Positions 13,101 to 27,251 are shown, counted from the first letter of the stretch. The stretch: DNA of 64,000 nucleotides from Balanoglossus misakiensis (GCA_040954595.2 CM082576.2:3782001-3846000), one strand, 5' to 3'. Notes: generated from the letters alone by a model not told the origin. Translations and numbers: made by a program.

Positions 13101-14660
13101 AATCACAGTGTCCCCCTCCCTCTCGCCCTCCCCTGAATATCATGTCAGATCAATTTTGATCTGCATAGTTTTATTGAAATTCTGAGGAAAACTGAGAAAG
13201 AAGAAAAACGGTGAGTGTGTTTGCATGCAACAGTAATCATTTCAGAGTAATGGCTTGGCGTGAGGACTGAGGCAGGGGCTTCCACTGGAGACTAATCAGG
13301 CTGATTTATTAGCTGGAATAGCGGCGTATTCTTGGCTGAGAAGATGCAGCACAACTCTGAGGTTTAGAGTTACTGGGAGGTCTTTTGTCTTTGAAGCTTG
13401 CAATCTTGCCTGCTATAGCGTTCAGGAGGGGAGGGGTCGTGTTGAGTGTTTCTGCAAATATCAAGCCTAAACGTTTCTTTTGCATCTTCTTTGTGTTGTT
13501 CTTGTGTTCATAACTGTGACATACACTTGATTTGTAAGATCCTGTCATTAAAAGTCAACTGTATAAAGTTTCCACTTCAAATGCAACGAAGAAGGGAGTC
13601 TTTGGATTTCCCCGATTGGAGGGTGTAATTCATCTTGTATCAGTTTTGCAGAAGTAAAAGTCAAAACAAATGTTATTCTTAAATATTACTTCAATTCTCT
13701 TATTTTAAATTGTCACGGAAACATGCTGGCATCAGGAAGGAAACTGTGATCAAATGGGGTTTTGAGATATATGACAATTTTAAATAAGACATAAATCAGG
13801 GAGAGGTTTCCATGGTTTCAGCAAATTGGAGAACAAGGAAGTCTTCCATAGGTGATGCATATCCATCATGATGTGAAAAGGATGTGCTGTTTCAAATAGT
13901 ATAACAATACCTAAATCTTGCAAGAAAAATATAGAAAAAATAACAAATGGGCAACAGTAAATGTTTTTTTTACAAGAGAGAGAAAAAGGCACAATTAAAA
14001 ATGTAAATTACTTTGTTTTGAATGCTTTCAACCAAACACAGAAGAGAGATATACTTGAAAGATAGCTGTCATGATGTGAAACAGTGAAATGCAAGTCGTA
14101 AAATTGTCAGATATAAAAAGAAGTTGGTTTATCTGTCTTCTGATGAAATGACGGAAAATATAAATAAACTTGAACATACAAATGGAAATGTTTCCTACAT
14201 AGCAATCTGACAGCCAAATAATGCATGTTACTGGTCATTTAGATGAGAACAGCAGCGGTATTATAATGAATGTGAAACTACTGCACTGGATGTTGACAGC
14301 GACAAAAAAGAGCAAGCACAAAGTAGGGATCTTCAATAATTTTCAAACAAACTAAAAGTGACTGATGACCCCAGCAGAACATGTAAACAAAAAGCAATGA
14401 GAGCGCAAGAGGTAGATTTGAATTTGAATTTTATGGGTTTTTTGTTTCATAATTGTGTCTGCCGTGATTGATCCGGTATTGTCGCGGACAATAGAGCATA
14501 GAGCAGCTTGGAGGGATTGATCGGTGGGCGAAAACACTGTATCAGCATCAATCATTCATGTGATGTGCAGTGTTATATGCCACACGGCGACAGTGCTTGT
14601 ATATAATCACTTGCCGTGCAAGGCTAATTACAAATGCTGGTGAGAGGGAGAAGGGCAAAT

Positions 14661-14724
14661 AGACAGACAGGCAGACACACAGATATACAGACAGGCAGAC
14701 AGACATATAGACAGACACACACAC
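14661..14724. repeat. Imperfect (CAGA)n tract
   Basis: AGAC/GCAGAC tetranucleotides interspersed with ACACAGATAT spacers, about 64 bases, in the last CDIN1 intron. Confidence 0.8.
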
Positions 14725-16002
14725 CGATGAATAAAATAGGATTTGTTTGTGGAAATTCTTTTTTCAATGTTAGCAAACTGAGCACTCTTCCTATCAAATT
14801 GGCTTTTTAAAAGCATAATGCGATTTTGCAAATTTTTGTCTCAAGCAGTGGAGCATGGTACACAAAGATCAAACTGATATTTTATAGTTTTCAGTTTATT
14901 AGTAAGATGACACAATAGAAATGTAAAAACTGGGTAGACTGTCCTTATCTTGTGTCACATTTGACAATATTTGATTCATTGAGGACATCTGAGACCTTTT
15001 TTTGCTTTCTGGGGTGGGGGAAAATCATATCAATGTATTTATGAACTCGATGCAAAGTTTGCATTTTCCTCAATACCACACACATCCGAAAAAAAAATGA
15101 TTCATGGACGAGGAGAAGGTGTGATCTGTTGTCGTCAGTAGATTCCACACTCCGCGTCACTTCAGACTTATCCATGGTTTAATGACCACACTTTGGCATA
15201 ATTCTTCCTCATAAACATGACCAGAATTGATATTTTATTTATGTCTTGTATTTATCAATTTATTGGACTTGTCATGGCGGGGTAGAGGTTAAACTCTGAA
15301 TGAGTTTGTGGCACACACCATCTCTGAAATATTAATGCTCAAATAAATGGTTGTAACCAGACCAGTGAAACGCTACTTCCAGGCGGGGTTTGTCGGAGAA
15401 TTAAAGCAACGTGCCCTTTCCTGCCCTCTCAGATACGGCAACATTCAATATTTATGGTGCTTACACACATACACACAGATGTAGTGTCGCTCGCAGTTTT
15501 ATTTCGGTCATTGGAGAAATCTGCCGTGATATCACCGAAATGGAATGACAAGTTTCATGGGAGAACAACTAAAGCAATATCTGTGTCTTTGTCGATGGGT
15601 CTCTGAAGTCTCAACTTTATTGGCATTGCTCCGTTGATGGCATGCTGTGCAGTAGGGCCAACTGTAAAGCACCAAGCAATCAAACATCGGACTTCTTCTC
15701 TGAATCTGAATCTTTCAGCGACATTCTGTTTCCCGCGACGTGGGCAGCCAGACCAGCTTTACAATTACTGGTACAATTACAACAAACATGAATATGAATT
15801 GACCAGGCTTTATTGAAAGAAATGTTAAACTCCTCGATCGGTGATTGCGTTTGATGAAATTTGTACCATGTGAACCGATCTCAGCAGAGTCAAAACAAAC
15901 GGCAATTTTTCACTGTCGGCGGAGAATTTTAAACACTGTGTGTTTGTGTTGTCCCCCCTTGCTCCACTCAGCACAGTGACTCAACAAATTCGATAGCCGG
16001 AT

Positions 16003-16036
16003 GTGTTGGTGTGTGTGTGTGGGAGGGGGGGGGGGG
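16003..16036. repeat. (TG)n followed by a G-run
   Basis: A short GT repeat passes into GGGA and then twelve Gs before ATGTG. Simple repeat in the CDIN1 intron. Confidence 0.85.
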
Positions 16037-17132
16037 ATGTGTGCTGCATATGGTGCAGGATTTTTGAAAGTATTCCAAATCTGTATTAGAATCTCGTTCC
16101 TGCTAAGCGCAGTTAGATTATGATAAATGGCGCTGGCCAATTTATCAATTTAAACAAACTGAAAGTGGACGGGGCATGTGATGCACATGTGTGCGCATCC
16201 GAGCATTGTCTCGCAGTCCGTGAAAAATCACCAGCATTGTCTGTCGGGGGAGCCGAGGCTAATTTGAGCGAAGCAGATGGCACGAGCAAATCTGATCTGC
16301 GAGCCGAAGGTTTCTTCCCCCGTATCTGGGATTTTTATCTGGAGATTTGTTTTCTATGATGCCACTCCAAAGCCGCAACAGATAAATCATGTCGGTGGTT
16401 TGTGGAATATTTGCTCATGGTCGCCCTTTTTTGCTGGAATGGAAGTCGATGCTGGCTGTGTCTGTGTGGGGTATACAGATATCTGTGTGTATCTCTGTGT
16501 CTGTGTGTATTTGCATGTGTGTATCTTGGGTATCTCTATATATGTGCTGTACTCAAATATTGCAGTCTATCACTAGCCATCCATCAATTGCAATAATGGA
16601 ATGTAAAACACTGACTAATGCATGACTTAGAAGCCAAGCTCAGGGTTTCTAATACAGTTTGTCCCCGAGCTATGTGATAGTACCAAGACCTTTAACTTTG
16701 ACTGCAGTAGTACCTGACTTCACACACGTAACCTTTTCATATCCAATACATGTATCTAGTCAAAATAATGAAAATTGGAAGAAAAGAAACATATCTTTTT
16801 AAGCCATTAGCATTGAATTTCTTTTTCATTCTCGATATGAAGAAATGCAAGAGCTTTGTATACTTCAAACCCAAATTATTTTAGAGGCTATCTGAAAAGA
16901 TTCTTCATTATTGTGTGTGAAGTTTTCTCTTCCATGTGTCTGTTCGTACTTTCATAAAAAGCCATAAACCAGATCTCAAGAGCAGCCTTTTCAACATTTG
17001 AAGTATTCATAAAGAAAAACATTTATGACCGTCATCCCTGCTTTTATTTGTGCCACCATGCAAGCAGATTTTTTTATCAGAACAGATCATTTCAAATTTT
17101 ATGATATTTGTGGTGTTCTTTTTTTGTTCAAG

Positions 17133-17262
17133 GTTTGGACCGGGCATGGTGATTTATTGGTTTGGTTTCATAGACGACCTTGACATTCACGGAAACAGGG
17201 GAATCATTCTGAAAGACGACTTTCCAAATGACATTGTCACCTTACCAGAGACGTTTACATGA
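17133..17262 (+). CDS. CDIN1: CDIN1 terminal coding exon
   Basis: The acceptor is TTGTTCAAG. The first base completes the Arg codon left open at 7333, and the exon then reads [20 protein letters not shown], a 20-residue NRG-to-TLPE stretch, then TFT and a TGA stop. The FGPG-V-IYW-GFI pattern and a C-terminus ending close after an N-IVTL string match the end of vertebrate CDIN1 as I know it. The three exons seen encode about 101 residues, so roughly the N-terminal 180 residues of a protein of about 280 are not in view. The gene points towards Meis, which is on the opposite strand, so the two are convergent. The role in chromatin and erythropoiesis is known from vertebrates. In an invertebrate only the nuclease fold is implied by the sequence. 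Confidence 0.96.
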
Positions 17263-17502
17263 CACAGAAAACCACGGCAACCCCCCAGCTATAAACTGAC
17301 AGACTTGGGTTTTGTTCCGGGAGGAAAACATCACTTGAACGGCCTCTTAGTGTGTAAGTTATCACAGATGGACATGTTTCAGGGTACAGCTCAGAAAAAA
17401 AACCTCCACCACTGATTGGACCGCAGCGCAATTGATGATTATAGGATAAATTGTCCGTGATGGATATTTTGCTTCTGTAAATTGCTCCTTACATCAAAAT
17501 GA

Positions 17503-17508
17503 AATAAA
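17503..17508 (+). terminator. Proximal polyadenylation signal AATAAA for CDIN1
   Basis: AATAAA lies 241 bases after the CDIN1 stop codon and is followed by a short G/T-containing stretch. It would give a 3' UTR of about 260 bases. A distal signal at 18954 is an alternative. Confidence 0.55.
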
Positions 17509-17525
17509 AGTTGCAGTTGACAAAA

Positions 17526-18953
17526 GGGGGAGAGAGCTTTCATAAAAGGAGAAAAATCAGACACCTATTTGACAACATGACAGAAGTTATTGGTTTGTTT
17601 AAAGCCACAAAAGGTGGGATAATGAGATGTGATGGTCTGCATCCTGACACCTGACAGTGCGGACCAAACTAAGGAAACCAAGTCACAGGCCAGTTAGTTT
17701 TTCTCGCTAATTTTTTAGCGCTCACCCCGAAAGTTAATTGATTTAGGAGGTTTCTGGTGAAGTGAAAGTGGCGTCCCATCAAATCAGGATTTTTTTTTGG
17801 TCTGTACAGAGGCTTGGAGACTTTTGAGTTGACTTTCAGATTATGTTTTGGAAATCATGTGACAAAGATGGACATTTTTTGTGCAAAAGGGTGTGTTGCA
17901 TTGGCTTGCTTGCAAAATTTTGGTCAATCCCCATAAATTTTTGTTTCTACTTTAATGTATGAATTGTGCAGGTGCTGTGTTTTTTAAAAATTGTGTTGTG
18001 TAAGTGCCGTATTACTTTTTGAATTAAAACAAAACATTCTTTAGGATTAAAATTTCGACAAAATAAGAATTTTGGTGTGAAAGATATCCAGTCTCCATAT
18101 CTTGGGGAAGTAGTGTTCAATTTGACATTTTACTACACCACCTTCCTACCCTTGTATCCTGTGACTGCCATCACAGTTAAATCCTGGTTGGTTTTTGAGA
18201 AGAAAATAATTCAGACATTCAGAAAGACATTAGATTCATGATAAATTCATGCACTGCACATGTCGTATTTTACCTCAGTCACAACAGAGACACAAACGTA
18301 GCAAGAACCGAAAAAAAATCAATCCATATTTAATTTACATTTCCAAAGAGAGCAAAACTGTAACTATCAATATCACCTGCTCGTTGGCTCACAACATTGA
18401 AATTAAGATTTTATGGGCAAATATATTCAAAGTTTAATCAGAAGCAGTGCAGAGCAGTGAAACTCTGGGTGCTGCAACATCTGAATTGATCATGTGATTG
18501 AGAAACGGGGAGGGAAATATCAAGAGATTTGCTTTACTTCAAAAAACATACACCTCACTATACTTTACTTTGCGAAATGGTCTTTGCGTGTACAATTTTG
18601 CAAACACTCCAATATGGCCCAGCCATGCCAGAGATCTGTCAACTACCCCAGTCACCCAGGATGACAAATGTCTTCCACACACACGTACAGTTTAGTTTGT
18701 CAGTTTTAAAAGATGACCCGACATTTATTGTTTTATTTATTGGCACAAGATTAGTTTTTGCGCCAGCGAAAAAAAAGACATAAATATATGGAAAGAAAGG
18801 GGCATGAAATTCCACAGGATGACACCTATGACAATTTATCATCTTGCAGCAGATTTTATGAATTATGTAAGAAATTTCTGATCTCAAATTTCTTCAACTC
18901 ACCCAGTTCTTTCTGTTGTTTAAGTGTTTTGGAACGTTCAGAAAGTGGTGAAA
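17526..18953. other. Region between the two candidate CDIN1 poly(A) signals
   Basis: No gene seen. The sequence stays AT-rich and CpG-poor like the CDIN1 introns, so it could be an extended 3' UTR or read-through zone. Several short + strand open frames here (18249-18783) have no recognisable content. Confidence 0.5.
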
Positions 18954-18959
18954 AATAAA
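18954..18959 (+). terminator. Candidate distal polyadenylation signal AATAAA for CDIN1
   Basis: AATAAA in + orientation lies within about 100 bases of the point where CpG frequency rises sharply. That coincidence suggests a distal end of the CDIN1 transcription unit. Confidence 0.35.
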
Positions 18960-20600
18960 CTACGATTTATGTATATAGGTCCAGCCCTCATCAGTCAGTA
19001 AAATATTCCCCTAATGTGTATTTTTGGTTCCTGCGGTTAAAAAAAACGAATGTCGATATTTTTGGCACAGGACACATGCTTACCATTCCATGGCACATGA
19101 GCTGTGTCGATGATGCCTGGGCAAAAATACACGATCCGAATTCCCGACTTTGCCATATGCAAATAACACTCAGTATTGCGGACACTTTTTAAAAACTGCT
19201 GAAGTTGTTTCAAATGCTGTAATCGCGATTCGAGTTATAAACAGAATGGTAGCAAACTAAATTTCCCCAATTTGTAAGTAATTTTCATAAAGCGAGTACC
19301 AAAACATTGCAGTGAAAATCAATTTCGTCGGGGATAGCGTAGAATTTTCTTTGCAAGAAGAAAAAGAATACCAGTACGTTAATTCAGTAATTTGGAAGTT
19401 TATAAAAAGATCATCGGTTTCCGAAGTTGGAATGTGATAATGCAGCCTGCGAGTAAACTGCAGCGAGAGGTATTAGTTTCCCCTCGTTTCTGTTTGTGTA
19501 CGTACAAATAGTCATCGCTTGCAGCCTGAAGAAACATTAGTTTTCTGGAAGTCCGCAACTGCAATATCTCGTTCTTTTTTACGCAGCAAGCGACGTTTCC
19601 GTCGTGTACGCGCCGTTCTGTACACCAAATAAACCCAGATAATTGCAACATTTCGAGTTCCCATATTTTTAACGGGCGATTAGGTCTACGAAATCTCTAA
19701 TTTTATGGAATTATCGCCGGTCGGTCGTATATGTCGTGTCTTACGAGTCCATGATTTTCTTGTATTAGTCCTCAAAACGTTTCCGTTCACACCGATGACA
19801 TTCGAGCCACGTGTAATTGTCAAAACTACTGTCTGGTTGATGCGCTGAGGGAAGATGATGGAACGAGGGTTTTTTTTCGGTTAATTTTGAACTTGGAATG
19901 TAACTGGCGCGGCACGAAAATTGGCAATGCGCTCCTGCAGTGGTACGTGACTGCTGCCTACGTCAATGCCGTCGCCCATGTCATTTGCAGCAATGTTAGG
20001 CTTGTAATTTCAAGTTGGGCGGGTTTTTTGTTTGATTTTCCTATGATTTAAGGGACTGAGAGCTCCGGGCCACAAGTTAGTGTCATTCGTATCAGACTGT
20101 CATGTACAATAACGTATATTGGACAAGCGCACGATTAAAACTACCTTCCTGGATCGGTCTTCCCTGGGTCAAGTACCAGTAATATATATAGCCCTATCCA
20201 CCTGTGAATTTGTAGCATTGATACTACGGGTTTCCCCCTCCACCCCTCCAAAATTTTACAAAAACGCGGTGATCTCTGTTTCATATTAATATCACACAAC
20301 GGTCACTTCACAAAAATGTGTAAAAAAAACCCAACAATTTTGCGTTTTGGAATGTGAGCTCAAATGGTAAAAGCGCGGTCACTCCCCGAGACTCCTGGAT
20401 TTCTTTTCTTCTTCTAAATATGGGCGATGTAAATGCATTGTGACAGGGTTATTCGTCGCGGAATTTTGATCAGGTGGACGCAGGTTGCCTTGCGGGATAG
20501 CCGGCTCAATCCCCGTCGTCAAAACAGGAAGACAATAAGAATTTGCGGCCACAAACAGGATTTTCGTGCATTAAGCGTTCCATGGAACAGAACACCCGAA

Positions 20601-20650
20601 CATCAATCAATTGATTAGAGTGATTAACCGTGATTAGATCTGATGAGATT
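20601..20650. promoter_or_regulatory. Phased TGATTA cluster (PBX/TALE-like)
   Basis: ATCAATCA at 20602 is followed by TGATTA at 20612, 20621 and 20631 and TGATGA at 20641, so the cores start 9, 10 and 10 bases apart on one strand. TGATTNAT is the PBX-HOX/TALE core. The spacing places the sites on one face of the helix. Role as an enhancer is inferred. Confidence 0.45.
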
Positions 20651-23600
20651 ACGGCGGATCTCTTGCCATGGTTACCGCATTGGGCTGCGAGCGGAGAATA
20701 ATCACTTTCGCTATGGCAACGGGGCCGATGCGAGGATGCAAGTCGACAAGTACATGTCATGGATGAGATGGTAAAGCCAGTATTAACGCCAATCAAATTA
20801 ATTGACTGTGTTTCGCTTATCTTCTTAGGACTGGGGAGATTGTTGGATGCCCTTCCCGCCAAATGAACGCATACAGTTCATTGAAATCAAACACGGGACA
20901 CTGATGGATACGTGAAACGTACATAAGTCCCATTATCGACGCGAAATAACATGTTACCTGCGAGTCGCCAGAAAAGCGTATTAAAATGTTATTTCCATTG
21001 TGGACTCACTTTAGCGTTTATAATTTCATAATCCATTTTCCATGGATGATGGGAAAACAACTTCCAAGTAGCGCTTTATGCTATAGAAATTGGATTAGGA
21101 GGCACACATTTGTCTTTTAATATCGGAAATAAAATCCGTACCGGAGGGCGAAATCGACATCGCAGAAATGGGAATCGCTGTATCACCTTGCTGGGAGCGA
21201 CTCGTACCCCCATTCTCACTCATCAAATATATAGTTCTTATTTCTACGGACAACACAGGACAAATCTAATTTACAAATGCCCTCAATCCATCAAGCACTG
21301 GGGAATTTGTGGAAATTATCTTTAATTCTGTAGTTAAAAAGAACTGGAATGAAGGCCTGTTCATTGTTTGGTGGCTGGACGACCCTGGGGCACTCAACCG
21401 AATTTTCTTCGGCAATAGTTCCACGTAATCTAATAATTACAATTACTACAATTGTGAGCGCTAGAATGCGGCCGAAGAATGGGCTTGTGCTATTAAATTT
21501 ATATTGAAATCTGCGAGTTAAAAGACACTTTACATCAGACGAATTTACACAATTTACTCACGGTAATAATGAAAGTTATTATAGATTAATAGAGTGTTTG
21601 CTGAATACAATATTTTATCGTCACCATGCTGTGTATACTGTTTACCGTATAGTTTCTGTTGGATTAAGACTCACGGTATACCCATTAACCCAAGTGCTTG
21701 TCTTTCGCTCCCCCGGTCGAATACTTCGAGGCCCCGGCCGACAGCTGAAGTCGTCCGCCTTGATGGCTTGCCCTGAAATACGAGGGGTTTGAAAATCGTA
21801 CTCGCTGGGCCGGGGGTTCGGATCATGAGGATAACCGACAGGGTCACAGTTTTGATGGCTTTCGTTAATCAAAAGCAGCAGAAGACAACGTCGTATTAAA
21901 AACGCCCTCGGAGTTCGTTCCGTGGAGGTCGGGGGAGGTCTTGTGATTATGGATGTGAGGGAAGGAGAGCGCCGTGGTCCAGACCAATTCTGCAAGGCAC
22001 AACGCGTCGGATCCACCGATTTGCCTGTGTGTTTCCAGCCGTTCTGTGCAATTGCATTGTTGTCAGAGGTTGCAAACTCATGTTCGCTGCCAGTGCTAAT
22101 AAATCGTTTGGCAGCTGTACCAGCCATGTTTGCCAGCGTTAATTGCCGCCTTTTCCCGGAGTCACTCGCTGACAGAAACTGTCGTCTGTAACCGCACTTG
22201 AGGCGCCCTTGTCTGTGATTGACCAAATCTGACAATTCCTTCATAATGTGGTGGACCCACGACGTGGCACTTTTAATGCGGGCAATTTCCTTTGACAAGC
22301 TGATAAAAAATATCAAATACTAAATAAGGTCGAGCAGAATTACGTTTTATCGTAAGCGTCAGATTTATTAGAAAAAATATCAAAATTGTAATATATTGTG
22401 GACGCGCGTTGCCATGCTGATGGCCTCATACCCCAGGGAAAAACGTCCCAGTCATTAAACTTCAATTAAATGCTCAAGCGAACAATGAGCTGGTAATTAA
22501 TTTTCTATCGGCGATTATAAATTAAGATCGCGAAAGGCTGACAAGTTACATGAAGTTTTCCTGCGGTTTGTTGAGTTAATTTCAAGTTTACTAATCTTGA
22601 CAGACGGGCAAAGTCTCGTCCCGACTTCAACGCGAGATCTTCAGTTATCTTTATATTTGATGGTATTGTGCGCCGGAAACTTACGAGAATGGTGCGTTTT
22701 TACCTCCATTCGCCATGGAAACACAGCATTTTCGACAATTTAAATGGGGATAATTAACGTCACGATGTTGTAAACCACAGATTTACGACTGTTTCATAAA
22801 GTGTCTGTCACCGTGTGTGTGTGTTGGAGAGGAAGGGTTGCGTTATTGCGCTGGGCGATCGAGGAGATAGATCGATTCGTGTGGACTGGGACCAGTATGC
22901 CAGTTTCCATATTGGTGGTGGTTTCTGGTGGGTGTCCCACGGTTGGCGCTGGATTCTTGCGGTTCTGCGGGGAGCGTGCAGAAGTTGGTGGAGAGGGCAC
23001 GCTACATTAGTCTAAGAACAAACCTCACACCTGTCTTTGGGCAGCCAAAAGAAGCGGAAGAATCGACCTGGATCAGGGGATTTCGTTCTTCATCACTTTA
23101 TTTCACGCTTGTCGATTTCAGGTGGACGACACTTGGCTGGCGGCTATCCCAAATGCCTATGGATTTGAAATAATTCTATAATTGAATGCCACTCTTTTCA
23201 AGTGTTCCTGGGAGACTGGAAACACCTTCTAACCCCGCCACAAGAAGAACGCGTACAGGGGAATCGTTTTATTGACAATATCTAAAACCGCAATCAGAAC
23301 GACAACGGAACGCACGTCGCCGCCGCCAAACTGAAAATTAACAAAGTTACGTTGCACGGCCCCCCAACCTGTCCATCAAAATTTACCTGCTCGTAGCATT
23401 GCATCTGTGATTACACGGTATATTATTTGTCGTGTGTCTTTCTGGAATATGGCATTAGTAATCATAAAAGGATTTTCATTTTGCAGTTACCGCGAAGCTA
23501 AACGCCGGAGGAAATTGTAATTTCTACTTCAGATGCTCCGTGTAAATTGCCTTCTACGTTGCGGTTTTCTTAGCCGTAAGCGCCGGTCTACTTTTTACGT

Positions 23601-26600
23601 CTGTCTACGGCAGTGTGAACGCTCGACCTATACCGCTCTGATGTGATGTTTACTGAAGGTAACCCTGTCCAGCGATACCACAAATGATGGAATAAAACTG
23701 ACGGACTGTGGGTTTTCCAATAATTACATCGAATGAGCAAATCCCCGCGTCGCCCCCAAGTTGAGCGAGTTTGACGCACGCTATCTCGTCTTCGTACGAC
23801 GGCGACGTCGACTGTCTGCCTTCCCGCACGAAAGTCCTGTCCACCGATACAGACATCCCTTACAATCAATGGTCTTTCAGAATAAAGTACGACAGATCGT
23901 ACAGCATCATTCTTTTTTGTGAAATTCTGTAGCTTCGTGGCCCTCAATTTGTGTTGCCAAGCATCGCCCTTGTTAGCCGCAGAACGCGGGGACTCGGAGT
24001 TCAAACCGTGGCCAGCCAAACGTACCAGATTTGATTTCGCTAGCTTCACTTTCACGCTTCAATTAGTGGTTAATGATAAAATGGTTTTCCCACAAAAAGC
24101 ATGCACCAGGCACGCTACTATTAATCAAAAAGATTAATTTTACTCCCTTTCCTTTTCCCTGGCAAAACGCTTTGTTTTCGCGGCATTTTTGGAAAAGACA
24201 CGATGTCTGCACCGAGTGTGAGGTTTTTCTGTCCTTGGTAATTTTTTGGTCCAAGTCTCCGTCATAGTGCTAAATTATAAAACAAGGCAGTGCCGAGATT
24301 TATGGTCGCAGAATATTTATCTAACTGCCATTTACTGACTGAGTCATTCACTACGAATGCTTTCTTTCGTATTTCTTCTCTACAACACTGAGAATTTCTT
24401 TAAAAGCGCGAGACCCCCGCGGTGCGTCTCCGGCCTCGGAGTGCGCAACCCCGACCTGCACTGTCTGTATACCGTACCTTGGCAGAAAAGATTCACATAG
24501 TTATATTCGACATCGTAATTGAATAATGATGGATTGTATGCAAAATTCCATCGAGTTCAGGCCTTCGTCTGCTGATATGACTGGGTGAAACGGCGCGCCT
24601 TTGCATACAGAGGTCCGGAAATCCCAAACTTCATTCTCCAAACAGTTGAAGCCAAAATTACAACGCAAAATGACCGTGATAATCTAATAGGTAATCCAAT
24701 AAATTATTGAAAAGTTTGGCAAATTCCATTGTTGTACATTTTTTGAGGAAATTGACAGAAGAGTAACTCCGTGACATTTAATAAAGTCTGATTTTCATCA
24801 AATTAGTTGTCTAGGGGTTGTGTCGTTGCCTGCGGCCGGAAAGGCGACTGGGGTTTGAAGTGAGCCAATAACATGCCTCCGTAAACGAACCTATAAACTC
24901 AGGTAGACACATATGAAACTGTTCATATTCGAGCTACTTTGCATTCGTCCTACTGCAGTTGCAAACCTAGAACTAACACAGACACGCGTCCTTGGCCTTG
25001 ATACCAAGAAGATAAAGAAGGACATACGTCGGAGAAATTAGTGTTTTAAGAGTCCGTGCATATTCATGATATTCCTCGTGTCCCGTCTGCATTGACCTTA
25101 AGTAATGATCAAAGGGACTGTTCGATTGGCCAGCCTTGAAATGGAGATGCGAAATTGTAATATTTTGTATCGTACGGGGACGCAATATTATTGTTCCCCC
25201 AATGCTAAATCGTTGGAGCACTCTATATACAAAATATATACACAATACAATTGGGTAGGCCTTACAAACCAAGATATTGATATTGATATATTGTATTAAT
25301 GTTCGATATTTTATTTATAGTACGATAATACGGTTTGCCTTGTTGGATCAAACACCAAACAAGTCCTTCAGGTTTGGCCCTGGTTGTCAACGACGGTCAA
25401 AAAACCGGAGCGTGTGGGAACTTATTATTTATGAAAGTTCAGTGCTGATATGGAACGGGCAACTGGGGTGTATACCCATTAAGTCACGGCGGTTTCTTAG
25501 ATGCATCCGATGTAAGATTGCAAGAGTCAATTATGTGGAAAAATACTACTTCAGGTGCTGTTTTTATTATTTGTGTGAAGTCTACACACTGTCAATACAT
25601 CTGAAAAAAATATCCTGAAACCAACATGGCACTTTTCATATTGCTGTGATCAAAAAATAATACATCGTGTTTGCATAGTTAATTAACCTCACAGATCACA
25701 TTGGACGGTATAATTTACATATTATACATGAAAACTTAACATTATATACAAAGAATGTGTCAAACAGGTTCCACAATTATTCCATACACTATCGCGAATT
25801 TCTGTATTTACATCATTGGAAAGTCATTTCAGTGTAATAGCATATTAAAGCATTTCTCAGAGATAGATCCAAATGGATACATGTATAGTACTTTTTTCTC
25901 TCTTCCAATCCTGTCTTGGTTATGTATTCTTTCTTACATCAAATAAGTTGACTCTCAAACTGGTCAACACCTAAATACTAGTATCGGTCAAATCACACGA
26001 CACTCGAAAGTTGACTTTTTGGCATTGTTAAAAAATAGTGACTGCCCAAACAAGCAATATAAAATAGAATAATCTACTTCGAAATTTTGCATACACGTAG
26101 CTTACACGAATTCGGCTCTTGGCGCTAACCTGTGCAAATTCGTCTCTGACTGCTTTCGTATTTCGTGGGTGAAAACTCCTAAGACGTGGAAAGGTTTGGG
26201 GTCGCATCCGATGAGACGCCCGTTCACTACGGATTGTTGTGTTCTAAATGGCTTTGAATAAATCATTCATGCGCTGTCCGTCGAGCGATATACCGCTACG
26301 TGAGCAAAGGGGATCTGGCAATTGCGTCACTTTTCGAATCTTTGCAAATATTTCTCTGGGCAAATGGATAACACGCCACCAATAACTTTCTTTTCTTTCT
26401 TCGGAATAAGCCCCGCTCAGCGGGACAGCAAAGCAAACGACGGGGCCTTGGCTATCATGGGCAGGCAGGTCACGCCGTATCTCGCTACGGATGACTCCAC
26501 CAGCTCATCGCTGTGACATGCAGCAAAGCGCTCTATGGTCTTCTAGCAGTGCGATATATGCTCAACAGACATTTGACTCGACATATCATAAATCCAGATT

Positions 26601-26918
26601 TGCATAAATCGATGTTTTGGTATGCAGCAGGAAAACGCGCTTTGGGTAATTTTTTTCCTTGTCAGCTTTATGTAGTTTACCTGACCCCCCCCCCCCCTAG
26701 CTACAGCGAGCGTTTCTTGCGGGTGGTTTAATCTGCTATTCAAAAAACCACTTCGGTTTAGGCGTAGCGTGTTAGAGCCACAGAAACTAATGATAGGCTA
26801 CTTCACGAATTCTAATAACGGTTTAAAAACACCGGGACGGATAAAAACACTCACACGCGGAAGAGGAGCATGGAGACACCTCCTCTTGATGTAAATAAAG
26901 GTCGAGATTGCCATGGCT

Positions 26919-26939
26919 AGTCAGTCAGTCAGTCAGTCA
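26919..26939. repeat. (AGTC)5 microsatellite
   Basis: Five perfect AGTC units, about 300 bases past the 3' end of the CXorf65-like coding region. Confidence 0.9.
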
Positions 26940-27251
26940 CAGGTGCATTGCTATTGTAGGCCGCTGAAAATTTTACGACTGGTGTCCTCGACTATATTAC
27001 CATGTTTTTGCGGATAAAATTTTACAAAAAGACCGTAAAAATTCCATCGATTGGCAATTGGAGTAACCCGACTCCCGAAGCCTCTAAATAGTACGCTGTG
27101 ATTCCGCAAGAAGTCGACGCAGTGTTTGGTGATATGCGCGTCGCCTTCATCGCGTTTGGCCGAGATGAAAAATTAGGAAATATCAATACAAATAAAAGTA
27201 AAGTAATAATTTAAAAAGTCGGATGGGGGATTTTTTCTTCGGTCGGTGACT

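Larger units (their letters stand above)
7334..17132 (+). other. Last CDIN1 intron, 9.8 kb
   Basis: A phase 2 intron from GTGAGT to TTGTTCAAG. I found no exon, RNA gene or recognisable mobile element. The open frames inside it (for example 11910-12266) show no domain and no splice-compatible conservation. It contains several simple repeats and clusters of TGACAG/CTGTCA sites. It may host regulatory elements of the neighbouring Meis gene, as is typical of bystander genes beside developmental regulators (inference). Confidence 0.75.
18960..27251. other. CpG-rich intergenic region between CDIN1 and the CXorf65-like gene
   Basis: About 8.3 kb with no exon I can support. CpG is frequent. For example, the line 23761-23820 has ten CpG, whereas 9481-9600 has none. 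Longer open frames such as 21642-22316 and 23588-24055 on the - strand follow from the higher GC and carry no recognisable domain. A phased TGATTA cluster lies at 20601-20650, an (AGTC)n tract at 26919 and a C-run near 26684. Confidence 0.65.

Noticed and set aside
21642-22316. 224-codon - strand open frame
   Set aside because: It lies in CpG- and GC-richer intergenic DNA with overlapping frames on both strands, no domain pattern and no splice partner. Long frames are expected more often there.
23588-24055. 155-codon - strand open frame rich in Arg
   Set aside because: Composition reflects local CpG richness. No recognisable family and no supporting signals.
25413-25425. Su(H)/CSL-like TGTGGGAA
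   Set aside because: A single short motif expected by chance several times in a window of this size.
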